Assembly: GCA_020349865.1 (NCBI GenBank) | Contig: CP070700.1 | Span: forward strand, 438,072 to 450,503 | Direction of reading: 5' to 3' | DNA length: 12,432 nt | From: Desulfobacteraceae bacterium | GTDB taxonomy: Bacteria > Desulfobacterota > DSM-4660 > Desulfatiglandales > Desulfatiglandaceae | Shown here: positions 1-6,220 of the stretch, one piece after another | Position numbering within the stretch: position 1 is the first letter of the stretch | Layout of the letters: each line of letters starts with the position of its first letter | Program-made: the position numbers and the translations under genes | The notes under the pieces: generated by a model | Seen by the model: only the letters and a program-made list of their open reading frames with translations | Databases searched by the model: none | Told to the model about the DNA's origin: nothing

Positions 1-2
1 CG

Positions 3-128
3 GTTTCAGAACTTCAAAGACTAGCCTCCAATATCGTTGATGATGGTCATCGTATTGCCCGTGAAAGAGGACAGAACGTTATATCCAGTATAAAAGAACT
101 CATTGCCGATATGAAAAAAGATAAGTGA
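3..128 (+). CDS. 3' end of an unrecognised gene (partial)
   Basis: An open frame enters from the left edge and ends at a TGA at 126-128, giving 41 C-terminal residues that begin VSELQRLASNIVDDGHRIAR and end with the basic tail MKKDK. The segment is helical-looking and charged, with no Cys, no membrane segment and no motif I can name. It could be the C-terminal helix of a signalling or DNA-associated protein, but nothing visible decides this. It is called coding because the frame stays open to the window edge, the amino acid make-up is normal, and repeat-type non-coding sequence starts soon after the stop. The family is unknown. Confidence 0.5.
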   Translation, partial: VSELQRLASNIVDDGHRIARERGQNVISSIKELIADMKKDK

Positions 129-329
129 TCGTGATCAAGATATACGAAAATGAGATCAAGTCTTTGGTTGACTCATTGAGCATTTTATTATTTTAGAAAA
201 GGCAAAGGGGTCAGACCAACACATTTGACAAAAAGTTTCTGTAAAATAGGACGTTGTTGATTAGAATGACAAACTTAAAAGTGGTTTTCTAGACGATCTA
301 ATAAGTAAGATGATAATGGGTTGAGAGGC
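129..329. other. Intergenic region with RAYT-type repeat end
   Basis: No gene is seen. From about 204 there is a GGGGTCAGACC block followed by TTGACA (225-230) and the 13-mer GGACGTTGTTGAT (249-261), which recurs at 6222-6234. This order (G-run, TCAG, short spacer, TTGACA) is the layout often found in front of REP-associated tyrosine transposases in Desulfobacterota. It fits the decayed transposase start that follows. The TTGACA and the TAAAAT at 242-247 are only 11 bases apart, so they do not make a normal sigma-70 promoter. Confidence 0.5.
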
Positions 330-420
330 ATACCAAGACAGATAAGAATAAATTCTGCCGAAAGCCTTCATCATGTTATTATTAGGGGGATAGAGAAGAA
401 AGATATAACGGATAATAAAT
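330..420 (+). pseudogene. Decayed 5' end of a REP-associated tyrosine transposase (Y1/IS200-like)
   Basis: Read from 330, the frame gives I-P-R-Q-I-R-I-N-S-A-E-S-L-H-H-V-I-I-R-G followed by IEKKDITDNK. This matches the usual N-terminus of RAYT/TnpA_REP proteins, typically MPRxxRI...LHHVIxRGxxRxxIF. About 30 codons are recognisable. The expected initiator ATG is ATA here (330-332), and an in-frame TTG at 321 has no good Shine-Dalgarno. Homology stops near 420, after which the sequence runs into the 3' end of the opposing acyl-CoA synthetase-like gene. The HUH motif and catalytic Tyr of a full-length protein (roughly 200-300 residues) are absent. The family call is from remembered consensus; loss of function is clear from the truncation. 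Confidence 0.6.
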
Positions 421-462
421 ATGTCCAGATTGATATGGAATTCCCGCCTGCTCGGATTCGTA

Positions 463-1857
463 TTAATTTTTATTTCGCGCTTTTGAATAGCGCCATAACG
501 CAGACAGGGCCCGCGCAGCCTGCTCGGGCGATGAGAATACGGGCGTGGACCGCCCGCTCAGGCGGGCAATATCTGCCACGAACTGGTGGTGGCCGATGAC
601 AATATTAAGCAACGGCTTATGTGGATATTGCCTGCGGATCAATTCTATGTCGCCAAACCAGTCCTCTTCCGCCATCCCCATAGTCTTAAATTTACTGGCT
701 GTCGCGTAGGGTAGCACTATAACCGCAAGAGCCATGTCAATTTCCGGATTTGCTAATAAGATCGACAGGGCCGAGCCATAGATCCTTGAGGGACCCAGAT
801 CAAGCGGATTTTTAATATTCATCCAATCAGGAGCCATTTCCCGCACCTGTTTCAACATTGATGAAGAAGGCGGCGGCAGAGTAAGCCCGCTTGACACGGC
901 AACATCAGTCGCCAGGGCACCCAGGCTCCCGCTATTGGTAATAATTCCAAGCCGGTTACCCTGGGGGGCGGGCTGGGTCGCAAAAACCCGCGCCAGATCG
1001 ATAAGTTCTGACAGGCTTTCAGCGCGGATCGCCCCTGTTTGAGCGAATAACCCGGTATAGATTGCATCATGCCCGGACATACTTCCAGTGTGAGACGCGG
1101 TTGCCAGCTTGCCCGCCGCTGTCCTGCCGCTCTTTAATATAATCACCGGTTTGTCCCTGGTGACACGCGCAAGCGTCTCCCTCAAGCGCGGACCGTCCGC
1201 CGCTCCTTCCAGGTACAACAAAATTAACCTTGTTGCCGGGTCGTCGTTGAGATAATCCAGCATATCGGATTCATTGACGTCCAGGCGGTTGCCCAGGGTA
1301 ACCGCCTTAGAAATAGAAAGGCCGCATTCAGGGAGATAGTCCAGCAAAATATTCCCGAAAACCCCGCTCTGCGCGATTATGGAAACAGGGCCGGGGACGA
1401 GGGACTCATCTATCAATTCAACTGACGCGAACCTGTTCGCGGTATTGACCACGCCCACGCAGTTGGGACCGATCACCCGGATGCCGTATCGTATCGCTAT
1501 GGCCTTGACCTGCTCCTGCAAGGCTTTGCCTTTTTCGTCGGTCTCGCCGAAACCCGCCGTTTCTATAATGACATGCTTTATTCCATGCTTGCCGATATCT
1601 TCCATGATTCCAGGGACGGCTGGCGCCGGAACGATCACGATCGCGAGATCTGCCGAGGCCGGGACATCCTTGACACGTTTATAAGCGGTCTGCCCGTGCA
1701 GGTCCCCTCCCGCGGGATTCACGAGATACATGCACTTGCCCCAGCCATGGTTCCGCAAGAAAAGAGGGATGCCGTAGCCGAAGCCCGGCGACCGGCGCGC
1801 GCCCGCTATAACGATTCCCTTTGGCTGAAAAAAATTGTTTAGTCTGTTTACTGGCAT
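463..1857 (-). CDS. Acyl-CoA synthetase (ADP/NDP-forming) alpha-type protein
   Basis: A 464-residue protein with the layout of the alpha subunit of ADP-forming acetyl/acyl-CoA synthetase. It has an N-terminal CoA-binding Rossmann domain (about 8-140, containing IGPNCVG at 129-135), a first succinyl-CoA-ligase flavodoxin-like domain (about 155-290) and a second one to the C-terminus. Family enzymes interconvert acyl-CoA, ADP and Pi with acid, CoA and ATP through a phosphohistidine. His256 in SHTGS sits where that histidine is expected, and QSG (163-165), YLEG (215-218) and TNSGSLG (307-313) are also present. Length is close to known separate alpha subunits. The beta (ATP-grasp) subunit needed for catalysis is not in the window, so it is either unlinked or this copy is an orphan. 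The ATG at 1857 is preceded by a GAAAGGG-type site about eight bases away. Substrate is unknown. The gene is clearly richer in GC than its flanks. Confidence 0.85.
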   Translation of the reverse strand: MPVNRLNNFFQPKGIVIAGARRSPGFGYGIPLFLRNHGWGKCMYLVNPAGGDLHGQTAYKRVKDVPASADLAIVIVPAPAVPGIMEDIGKHGIKHVIIETAGFGETDEKGKALQEQVKAIAIRYGIRVIGPNCVGVVNTANRFASVELIDESLVPGPVSIIAQSGVFGNILLDYLPECGLSISKAVTLGNRLDVNESDMLDYLNDDPATRLILLYLEGAADGPRLRETLARVTRDKPVIILKSGRTAAGKLATASHTGSMSGHDAIYTGLFAQTGAIRAESLSELIDLARVFATQPAPQGNRLGIITNSGSLGALATDVAVSSGLTLPPPSSSMLKQVREMAPDWMNIKNPLDLGPSRIYGSALSILLANPEIDMALAVIVLPYATASKFKTMGMAEEDWFGDIELIRRQYPHKPLLNIVIGHHQFVADIARLSGRSTPVFSSPEQAARALSALWRYSKARNKN

Positions 1858-1970
1858 ATTACAGGCCCTTTCTCAATATCGATGGGTTATTGAAAAAAGA
1901 AGAGTAAAACGTGTCAACATGATAGTCTATATTAATGGATTAATATAAAAAAGCAGAAAAGAGAGTGTAG

Positions 1971-2003
1971 AAAGGGGCACATCCTTCAAAATTTCAATAT
2001 GTG
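1971..2003 (+). repeat. CCTTCAA-family repeat, short copy 1
   Basis: An AAAGGGGCACATCCTTCAAA block runs into ATTTCAATATGTG. It matches the first third of the longer copies at 7631, 9085, 11023 and 12036 and has the same orientation. The rest of the element (the ACATAAGACAATAAG block) is absent; after 2003 the sequence diverges into a GGTGGCCC stretch. This is probably a truncated relic. Confidence 0.7.
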
Positions 2004-2031
2004 GTGCTTAGGGTGGCCCATGCGTGTATCT

Positions 2032-2057
2032 AAAGGGGTCTCCGCTTGACTCATGTT
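2032..2057 (+). repeat. GGGGTC/TTGACTC repeat fragment
   Basis: AAAGGGGTCTCCGC is followed by TTGACTCATGTT. The last 12 bases recur exactly at 5504-5515. A reverse-complement relative (AAGAGTCAAGCGTAGACCCC) lies at 6707-6726 and a weaker one at 4303-4325. It appears to be one arm of a palindromic repeat that is more complete at 6670-6729. Confidence 0.55.
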
Positions 2058-2397
2058 TGCTATGTTATAAAAATGGATTATGTCCAGACCACTGAGGATA
2101 AAATATCAAGATGCATGGAATTGTGATCGGGAACGTCCATAACTCAATAAATAAATTCACCATTACCATATGGGTAGACCTCAGGCATGTTGTTGGCTAT
2201 GCTGAGTAATTATCGATTTCAATAGTGATAGTCTTCTTTAACATCTTAACAATGTCTGAAAGCAATAAAAATTAGAGCGGTTGGGGATTGGTTTTCGACA
2301 CCACCCAGTTTGAATCAGGATCTTATCCGTCTTTAAAAATAATCGAATTCAATCTCCTAGCTTGAAATGGGTTTATATTGCATGGAGAAGAACGAAA

Positions 2398-2427
2398 TTG
2401 ACAAGTAAAAGATAAAAAAAGTAGCAT
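2398..2427 (+). promoter_or_regulatory. Possible sigma-70 promoter for tag
   Basis: A perfect TTGACA (2398-2403) is followed after 18 bases by TAGCAT (2422-2427, four of six matches to TATAAT). The predicted transcript would start about 55 bases before the tag start codon. Caution: TTGACA is also a frequent component of the repeat debris in this window. Confidence 0.3.
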
Positions 2428-2489
2428 TTAGGAAAGTATTGAGACATTCTATCCTTACGGTCAATGTTACGAAGAAATGAGGTGTTTTT

Positions 2490-3083
2490 TTGAAAAATCG
2501 TCCCAACATCTACCGCTGCCGTTGGGTGCCTTTAGATAAACAGGAATATGTTGACTACCATGACAAGGAGTGGGGCGTTCCGGTCCACGATGATCGGCTT
2601 ATTTTCGAATTTCTTACACTGGAATCTGCCCAGGCTGGCTTAAGTTGGTACACGGTGCTCAGGAAACGAGACAACTATCGGAAGGCTTTTAATCTGTTCG
2701 ATCCGGAAAAGGTTTCAAGATTCAGTCAACGAAAAGTGGAGGCATTGCTTAGAAACCCTGGCATCATTAGAAATCGACTAAAAGTGTTGGCGGCCATAAA
2801 TAATGCAAAAAGATTTCTGGAAATCCAGAACAATTTCGGCAGTTTTGATTCTTATATCTGGCAATTCGTAGGGGGCAGCCCCATTGTAAATGAGATTCGG
2901 ACACTGAGCGATTACCCTGTCACAAGTCCCGAATCAGATACATTGAGTAAAGACCTCAAGCGACGCGGATTTAAATTTGTGGGATCAAAAGTCATATATG
3001 CATATATGCAGGCTACGGGCATGGTGAATGATCATGCGATCAACTGTTTCCGCAGGCAGGAAATTTTAGCGAAATACAGTTAA
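2490..3083 (+). CDS. tag: DNA-3-methyladenine glycosylase I
   Basis: A 197-residue protein of the Tag family, which removes 3-methyladenine from alkylated DNA to start base-excision repair in the cytoplasm. It aligns by eye with E. coli Tag over its whole length. The zinc-snap ligands are all present: Cys10, His24 (in YHDKEWG), His182 and Cys186 (in NDHAINC). The base-recognition/catalytic Glu45 lies in LESAQAGLSW. Further family blocks are GIIRNRLK and LKRRGFKFVGSKVIYAYMQA. Start: TTG at 2490, chosen because GAGGTG (2479-2484) sits five bases upstream and no ATG is placed better. Family length is about 190, so it is complete. It stands alone, with repeat-rich spacers on both sides. Nothing suggests loss of activity. 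Confidence 0.95.
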   Translation: MKNRPNIYRCRWVPLDKQEYVDYHDKEWGVPVHDDRLIFEFLTLESAQAGLSWYTVLRKRDNYRKAFNLFDPEKVSRFSQRKVEALLRNPGIIRNRLKVLAAINNAKRFLEIQNNFGSFDSYIWQFVGGSPIVNEIRTLSDYPVTSPESDTLSKDLKRRGFKFVGSKVIYAYMQATGMVNDHAINCFRRQEILAKYS

Positions 3084-3308
3084 CGGTAGAAAAACTCGTC
3101 TAAGTCGGCTGGTATTTAAATAAAGGGGTCACCCATAATCGCGTTTCCAGGCCCTAAAGAAGTAGCGATTCCCGCCTAGCGGGATACGCTGTGACGGAGG
3201 CATGATATAGGAAGACACTAAACGGGCAGGTAAGGCGAAATCCAGGATACGACCAAGTGGAGAGACCTTTCATATTTAAGAACCACACAACGATTGGAGG
3301 AAATTAAA
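3084..3308. other. Spacer with GGGGTC fragment and small hairpin
   Basis: No gene is seen. An AAAGGGGTCACCC fragment (3123-3135) of the RAYT-repeat type is followed by a hairpin with stem TCCCGC/GCGGGA (3170-3175 and 3179-3184, three-base loop). Outer AGCG/CGCT pairs extend the stem past two mismatches. There is no T-run, so it does not look like an intrinsic terminator for tag. Confidence 0.4.
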
Positions 3309-3650
3309 ATGGGCGGTGAAAAAAAAGCGATGTGGGTGGTGTTCAAAATGGATAATATGCCGACTAAGGAGGAGATGAGAAAAAAGTTCAGCGACCTATA
3401 CCATATTTACAAGGATCATCCCGGGATCGACAGCAAGTGTTGGTGGGTCAACGAGGAAAAGCGTGAATGGGGAGCCCTATACGTTTTCAAGTCTGAATAC
3501 ATCCTTGAGGAGTACCTCAGGTCCGACCTGTGGGTGAAAGAGATCCCGGAAAGATGGGGGCTCAAACCCGAGATAACCATCGTCGATCCCGGCCCGATCC
3601 TCTGCAAGGAAACCGTCACCCAGCCGGAGAATTCGTGGGTAACCGAGTAA
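3309..3650 (+). CDS. YdhR-like small ferredoxin-fold protein (putative monooxygenase family)
   Basis: A 113-residue cytoplasmic protein whose pattern (MWVVFKMDNMPTKEE, then WWVNEEKREWGALYVFKSEY, then LRSDLWVKEIPERWGLKP) resembles the YdhR/putative mono-oxygenase family of dimeric alpha-beta barrel proteins. The biochemical role of that family is not well defined; the usual monooxygenase name is only from fold similarity. No metal or cofactor motif is visible. Start: the frame is open from a TTG at 3294, but that TTG overlaps the Shine-Dalgarno GGAGG (3296-3300). The ATG at 3309 follows at eight bases and is taken as the start. It is single-gene, with no close neighbour on the same transcript. 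Confidence is moderate for the family and high for being coding. Confidence 0.75.
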   Translation: MGGEKKAMWVVFKMDNMPTKEEMRKKFSDLYHIYKDHPGIDSKCWWVNEEKREWGALYVFKSEYILEEYLRSDLWVKEIPERWGLKPEITIVDPGPILCKETVTQPENSWVTE

Positions 3651-3808
3651 CGGCAAATTCGGACATAAAGGGGGACATCCTGAAAGCGCCGGTTAAAACC
3701 GGCATGAAGTAGGAGGTGAGGCTTTAGAGCCAAGTCCTCTACGGAGTAAGGAGTAGCGATCCGCTCCGGCCCCGAGCTATGCCTCGACGACCAGTGATGG
3801 CGTGAAGG

Positions 3809-3892
3809 AGCAATGGGTGTCAGGCCTACACAATTGACAAATAGCATGGCTTGGCTTGTAAACTGTGTAGGCCTGACACCTATGCCTTTCTT
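3809..3892 (+). repeat. 84-bp palindromic repeat, copy A
   Basis: Arms at 3815-3835 and 3861-3881 pair over 21 positions, with one G-T and one A-C exception, around a 25-base loop. The loop region contains TTGACA (3834-3839), then 17 bases, then TGTAAA (3857-3862): a promoter-like arrangement inside the palindrome. The 3' flank TATGCCTTTCTT is shared with copy B. Four substitutions in 84 positions separate the two copies. No target duplication is obvious. It is REP- or MITE-like. Confidence 0.85.
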
Positions 3893-3933
3893 CGATCAAC
3901 GTCGGCGCATTTCACAGTGCACAAGTGAAGGAA

Positions 3934-4017
3934 TCTAACCACCGGGTTAACTTGACACCAATAACGTCGCGACAAAATTGAACATGCGGGCGGCGCAAGT
4001 TACCCGAAAACGTTAGT
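3934..4017. repeat. Long imperfect inverted repeat, attC-like in outline
   Basis: Outer boxes CTAAC and GTTAG enclose inner arms CGGGTTAACTTG (3943-3954) and CAAGTTACCCG (3996-4006), which match except for one unpaired base. Between them is GTCGCGAC, a perfect 8-bp palindrome (about 3966-3973). Outer box, inner box and an extrahelical base recall integron attC sites. However, the right box continues TGG where GTTRRRY is expected, and no integron integrase is present. It is described only as an inverted repeat. Confidence 0.4.
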
Positions 4018-4134
4018 GGCTTAAAAATTGAGTAATGGCTTTAGTATAATGCACATTACTGAAAATGCACAATTTTCAATGGGGTGATCATTGCAAGGAG
4101 ACAAATTAGGTCACACAAGTTTGAGGTGAAAAAA

Positions 4135-4221
4135 ATGACTGAAAAACCAACATATGAAGAATTGGAGCAGAGGATTCACGACATCACCGAACGGAAGCAA
4201 GCCGAGACTCTTGACCCTTGA
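4135..4221 (+). pseudogene. 28-codon relic of a PAS-domain sensor kinase
   Basis: A short frame with an excellent Shine-Dalgarno (GAGGTG at 4123-4128, six bases before the ATG) encodes MTEKPTYEELEQRI joined to HDITERKQAE and four more residues. The first part is the coiled-coil N-terminus typical of many Desulfobacterota PAS histidine kinases. The second is the DITERKQAE linker that normally ends a PAS/PAC domain. The intervening sequence and everything downstream (PAS, HisKA, HATPase) are missing, so this looks like an internal deletion plus a 3' truncation. An inverted repeat (4207-4215 with 4306-4314) starts at the broken end. A functional micropeptide cannot be excluded because the translation start is intact. 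Confidence 0.6.
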
Positions 4222-4314
4222 ATAATCTATAGTGCAAATTTATAGAGGTCTTGCATTTCTACACGACGAAATATATGCATATATTTTTAAAGAGAACTAA
4301 CAAGAGTCAAGAGT
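4207..4314. repeat. 9-bp inverted repeat around a 90-bp AT-rich spacer
   Basis: ACTCTTGAC (4207-4215) pairs with GTCAAGAGT (4306-4314). The right part continues into TATACCTACCCCC and resembles, in reverse complement, the GGGGTC/TTGACTC repeat arms at 2032 and 6707. It sits between the kinase relic and the ybaK-like gene and may be a small mobile-element remnant. Confidence 0.4.
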
Positions 4315-4347
4315 ATACCTACCCCCTTTTTCAATAAAAGGAATTTA

Positions 4348-4815
4348 ATGGACAGCAGCGATCTACAAAAGTTCATCGACGAAAATCAAATTCAGGCGAC
4401 CATCCTGCCCATGAAGGCACACACCCTTACGGTGGAGGATGCGGCCCGGACGCTTGAAGTCGAAACCAGCCAGATCATCAAATCCCTGGTTTTCCACGTC
4501 GACGGCACCCCCCTTTTGGTAATCAACAACGGTCTCGACCGCGTGGACCGCAGGAAACTGGCCGCCTATCTGAACGTGGGTCGAAAACGGGTCAAGTTTG
4601 CCGCTCCCGATCAGGCCTTTGATCTTACGGGTTATATTGTCGGCAGCATGCCGCCCTTCGGCCACAAACAAAAGCTGCGCACCCTAGTCGATCCGGCCGT
4701 CACCCGGCAGGAGGTGATCTACGGCGGCGGCGGCGATATCGATGCCATGCTGCGCCTGACGCCAGGCGAATTGCTGGCGGCAACCCGGGCGGAGGTGACG
4801 GCGCTGTCGGATTAA
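4348..4815 (+). CDS. YbaK/EbsC-family aminoacyl-tRNA editing protein
   Basis: A 155-residue protein of the YbaK/aaRS-associated editing family. These are stand-alone deacylases that clear mischarged tRNAs in the cytoplasm, such as Cys-tRNA(Pro). Visible family features are HTLTVEDAARTLEV near the N-terminus, the conserved lysine in IIKSLVF (Lys45), and the GSMPPFGH signature (99-106). Length is typical. Which mischarged tRNA it edits cannot be told from sequence; YbaK, ProX and related subfamilies share these motifs. Start ATG with AAAAGGA (4336-4342) five bases upstream. It is followed after 46 bp by ywbE on the same strand, so the two are probably co-transcribed. Its GC content is higher than that of the surrounding spacers. 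Confidence 0.9.
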   Translation: MDSSDLQKFIDENQIQATILPMKAHTLTVEDAARTLEVETSQIIKSLVFHVDGTPLLVINNGLDRVDRRKLAAYLNVGRKRVKFAAPDQAFDLTGYIVGSMPPFGHKQKLRTLVDPAVTRQEVIYGGGGDIDAMLRLTPGELLAATRAEVTALSD

Positions 4816-4861
4816 GGGCGGGTGACTGGAAGTGAATTGAATATACAAGCAGGGGCCACAA

Positions 4862-5074
4862 ATGAGTGGAAGAAACCGGTCGGATATTAAAGCGGGGACT
4901 CTTGTCCAGGTTGTCCAGAAACAGGATCAGCGTTCCGGCAAACTGACGGAAGGGATCGTTAAGGATATTCTCACAAAATCTTCTACACATCCTCATGGTA
5001 TTAAGGTTTGCCTGACAAGCGGCGTCGTAGGTCGAGTGAAGAAAGTCCTTTCTGAGGAAAGTGTGGGATCTTGA
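4862..5074 (+). CDS. ywbE: YwbE family protein
   Basis: A 70-residue protein matching the YwbE family (DUF2196) almost end to end: SGRNRSDIKAG, QKQDQRSGKLTEGIVKDILT, HPHGIKVCL and GVVGRVKKV. The family is small, cytoplasmic and widely distributed. Its function is not established; the beta-rich pattern suggests a small barrel, but that is inference. ATG at 4862 with AGGGG (4851-4855) six bases upstream. It lies 46 bp behind the ybaK-like gene and probably shares its transcript. An AT-rich hairpin and copy B of the palindromic repeat follow. Confidence 0.9.
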   Translation: MSGRNRSDIKAGTLVQVVQKQDQRSGKLTEGIVKDILTKSSTHPHGIKVCLTSGVVGRVKKVLSEESVGS

Positions 5075-5108
5075 GGACGTCCATTAGTAATGAAATAACT
5101 GGTACGAT

Positions 5109-5130
5109 TTGTTATTTGAAAAAATAACAA
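5109..5130 (+). terminator. AT-rich hairpin after ywbE
   Basis: TTGTTATTT (5109-5117) pairs perfectly with AAATAACAA (5122-5130) around a four-base loop, 34 bases after the ywbE stop. The stem has almost no GC and no T-run follows, so termination is only a possibility. It could instead protect the 3' end of the transcript. Confidence 0.3.
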
Positions 5131-5146
5131 TTAAAGGGGTCATCTA

Positions 5147-5230
5147 AGCAATAGGTGTCAGGCTTACACAGTTGACAAATAGCATGGCTTGGCTTGTAAA
5201 CTGTGTAGGCTTGACACCTATGCCTTTCTT
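5147..5230 (+). repeat. 84-bp palindromic repeat, copy B
   Basis: Same orientation as copy A and 80 of 84 bases identical. The arms at 5153-5173 and 5199-5219 pair at all 21 positions if G-U pairs are allowed on this strand. Relative to copy A, the central AGGCCT of each arm has become AGGCTT, producing two G-U pairs. TTGACA-N17-TGTAAA lies in the loop as in copy A. Copies A and B lie outside the ybaK-ywbE operon and the kinase relic. Confidence 0.85.
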
Positions 5231-5738
5231 TTAAGTTATTAAGTTCAAAAGATGATAGGTGAGCGTGAGAAGATAATGCATGTGAAAATTAGCCAGACTA
5301 AAGGCATATAGTGTTTTTCATCATGTTACGGGGTAGTCAGGTGTCGCGCAATTAATGCTCCAGGGGTTGGATCTTTGGTGGAGAGAGCCAATATAGTTAT
5401 TGGCCAGAACAATTATAATTAAAATTCAGTAAGATTCTTAGAATTTTAAGGGCGTCCCGCTTCCCCTTGAAAATGAGGAAAAATAAAGGGTTCACATCTT
5501 CGTTTGACTCATGTTAATTCATTAAGCGTTCCGGGAACTACGAAATGAAGGCCTTTGTCCCGACCGCAGAAAGCTACGGCTTTAGTCTCGACCTTTTGTG
5601 GTCGGAATTACGATCGGGATGTCGTGCCACTAAATCCCGCCGTTCGCGAAGCGAATCGGCGAAACTAAGTGGTGCCACGGGCTTGCCCGCCAGAAGTAAG
5701 GCGGGCTTGCCCATGGGGCTCTACCGGCGTCACGGATA
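5231..5738. other. Gene-free region; GC-rich hairpin cluster before tspO
   Basis: 5231-5530 is AT-rich and holds only a GGGTTCAC...TTGACTCATGTT repeat fragment (5485-5515). From about 5540 to 5735 the composition changes to GC-rich and stem-loops follow one another: CGACC/GGTCG (5589-5593 with 5600-5604); TTCGC-gaa-GCGAA (5643-5655) inside a wider pairing of the GTGCCACT region with TAAGTGGTGCCAC; and GCCCGCC/GGCGGGC (5685-5691 with 5700-5706). A 64-codon open frame here reads through these stems, has no Shine-Dalgarno and shows no family resemblance, so it is not called a gene. The block ends directly at the tspO start. Confidence 0.5.
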
Positions 5739-6191
5739 ATGAATGTGCTAAAGATAGTTTTCTTTATTATTCTTGGTTTCCTCCCCGCCTTGGGTGGGTT
5801 GTTTACAGACACTGGCACGTGGTATGCATCTTTAAATAAGCCAGTATTCAATCCGCCGGGATGGGTTTTCGGCCCAGTGTGGTCAATGCTGTATCTCACC
5901 ATCGGGCTGTCATTATATTTCCTTTATAATGGCATGAGTCGTTTTGGATGGAAGATGTGGAGCCTCGTGGCAACGCATCATTTCCTCAATTTTATCTGGA
6001 CCCCGGCATTTTTTTTCCTGAAGTCGCCTTTACTTGCATTATTTGTCATAATCGCATTACTTGTAGCCATAGCTCGCTTGATGCTTGTTCAGTCTCGTTA
6101 CTCGCGCAGAGCTTTGTATCTATTCATTCCATATTCCATCTGGGTGTGTTTTGCAACGGTTCTCAATGCGTCTATTTGGTATCTCAACTAA
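5739..6191 (+). CDS. tspO: TspO/MBR family membrane protein
   Basis: A 150-residue inner-membrane protein of the TspO/MBR family (tryptophan-rich sensory proteins that bind porphyrins and other hydrophobic ligands). The signature WYASLNKP, NPPGWVFGPVWSMLY is at residues 28-52. LNFIWTPAFF and the closing NASIWYLN are also typical. Five membrane-spanning stretches can be read, the first at about 4-22 and the last at about 125-147. Length equals the family norm. The ATG at 5739 has only a weak upstream purine stretch (ACGGA), and the preceding hairpin-rich block could limit translation; this is inference. It is not in an operon with anything visible. Ligand and physiological role cannot be told from sequence. 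Confidence 0.93.
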   Translation: MNVLKIVFFIILGFLPALGGLFTDTGTWYASLNKPVFNPPGWVFGPVWSMLYLTIGLSLYFLYNGMSRFGWKMWSLVATHHFLNFIWTPAFFFLKSPLLALFVIIALLVAIARLMLVQSRYSRRALYLFIPYSIWVCFATVLNASIWYLN

Positions 6192-6220
6192 TAGAAAAGG
6201 AATCACTTTGTGTAACTTTG

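Larger units (their letters stand above)
1858..2489. other. 630-bp gene-free region with two repeat fragments
   Basis: No credible gene is seen on either strand and the stretch is AT-rich. It holds a short copy of the CCTTCAA repeat family (1971-2003) and a GGGGTC...TTGACTCATGTT fragment (2032-2057). From about 2060 to 2390 I see no recognisable element. The end nearest tag carries a possible promoter. Confidence 0.6.
3651..4134. other. Gene-free region rich in inverted repeats
   Basis: No gene is supported. In order it holds: a perfect 7-bp hairpin GCCGGTT-aa-AACCGGC (3688-3703); a second nested stem (GAGG...GGCT-ttag-AGCC...CCTC, about 3712-3740); the 84-bp palindromic repeat (3809-3892); and a longer imperfect inverted repeat at about 3934-4017. 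A TATAAT at 4045-4050 has no -35 box at proper spacing. The density of stems in 3686-3806 suggests a fragment of a structured RNA or mobile-element end, but I cannot name it. Confidence 0.4.

Noticed and set aside
225..247. TTGACA and TAAAAT promoter pair
   Set aside because: The spacer is only 11 bases; TTGACA is part of the repeat end.
541..575. GCCCGCC/GGCGGGC-type palindrome
   Set aside because: It lies inside the acyl-CoA synthetase-like gene and encodes ordinary residues (IARLSGRS) in a conserved part, so it is explained by coding.
3416..3847. 143-codon minus-strand frame
   Set aside because: It lies antisense to the YdhR-like gene and continues into a palindromic repeat; a shadow frame.
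4036..4053. Possible sigma-54 promoter (TGGC...TGC)
   Set aside because: GG and GC are separated by 12 bases instead of the required 10.
5545..5739. 64-codon frame ahead of tspO
   Set aside because: It reads through consecutive stem-loops, lacks a ribosome-binding site and shows low-complexity RSRS-type translation.
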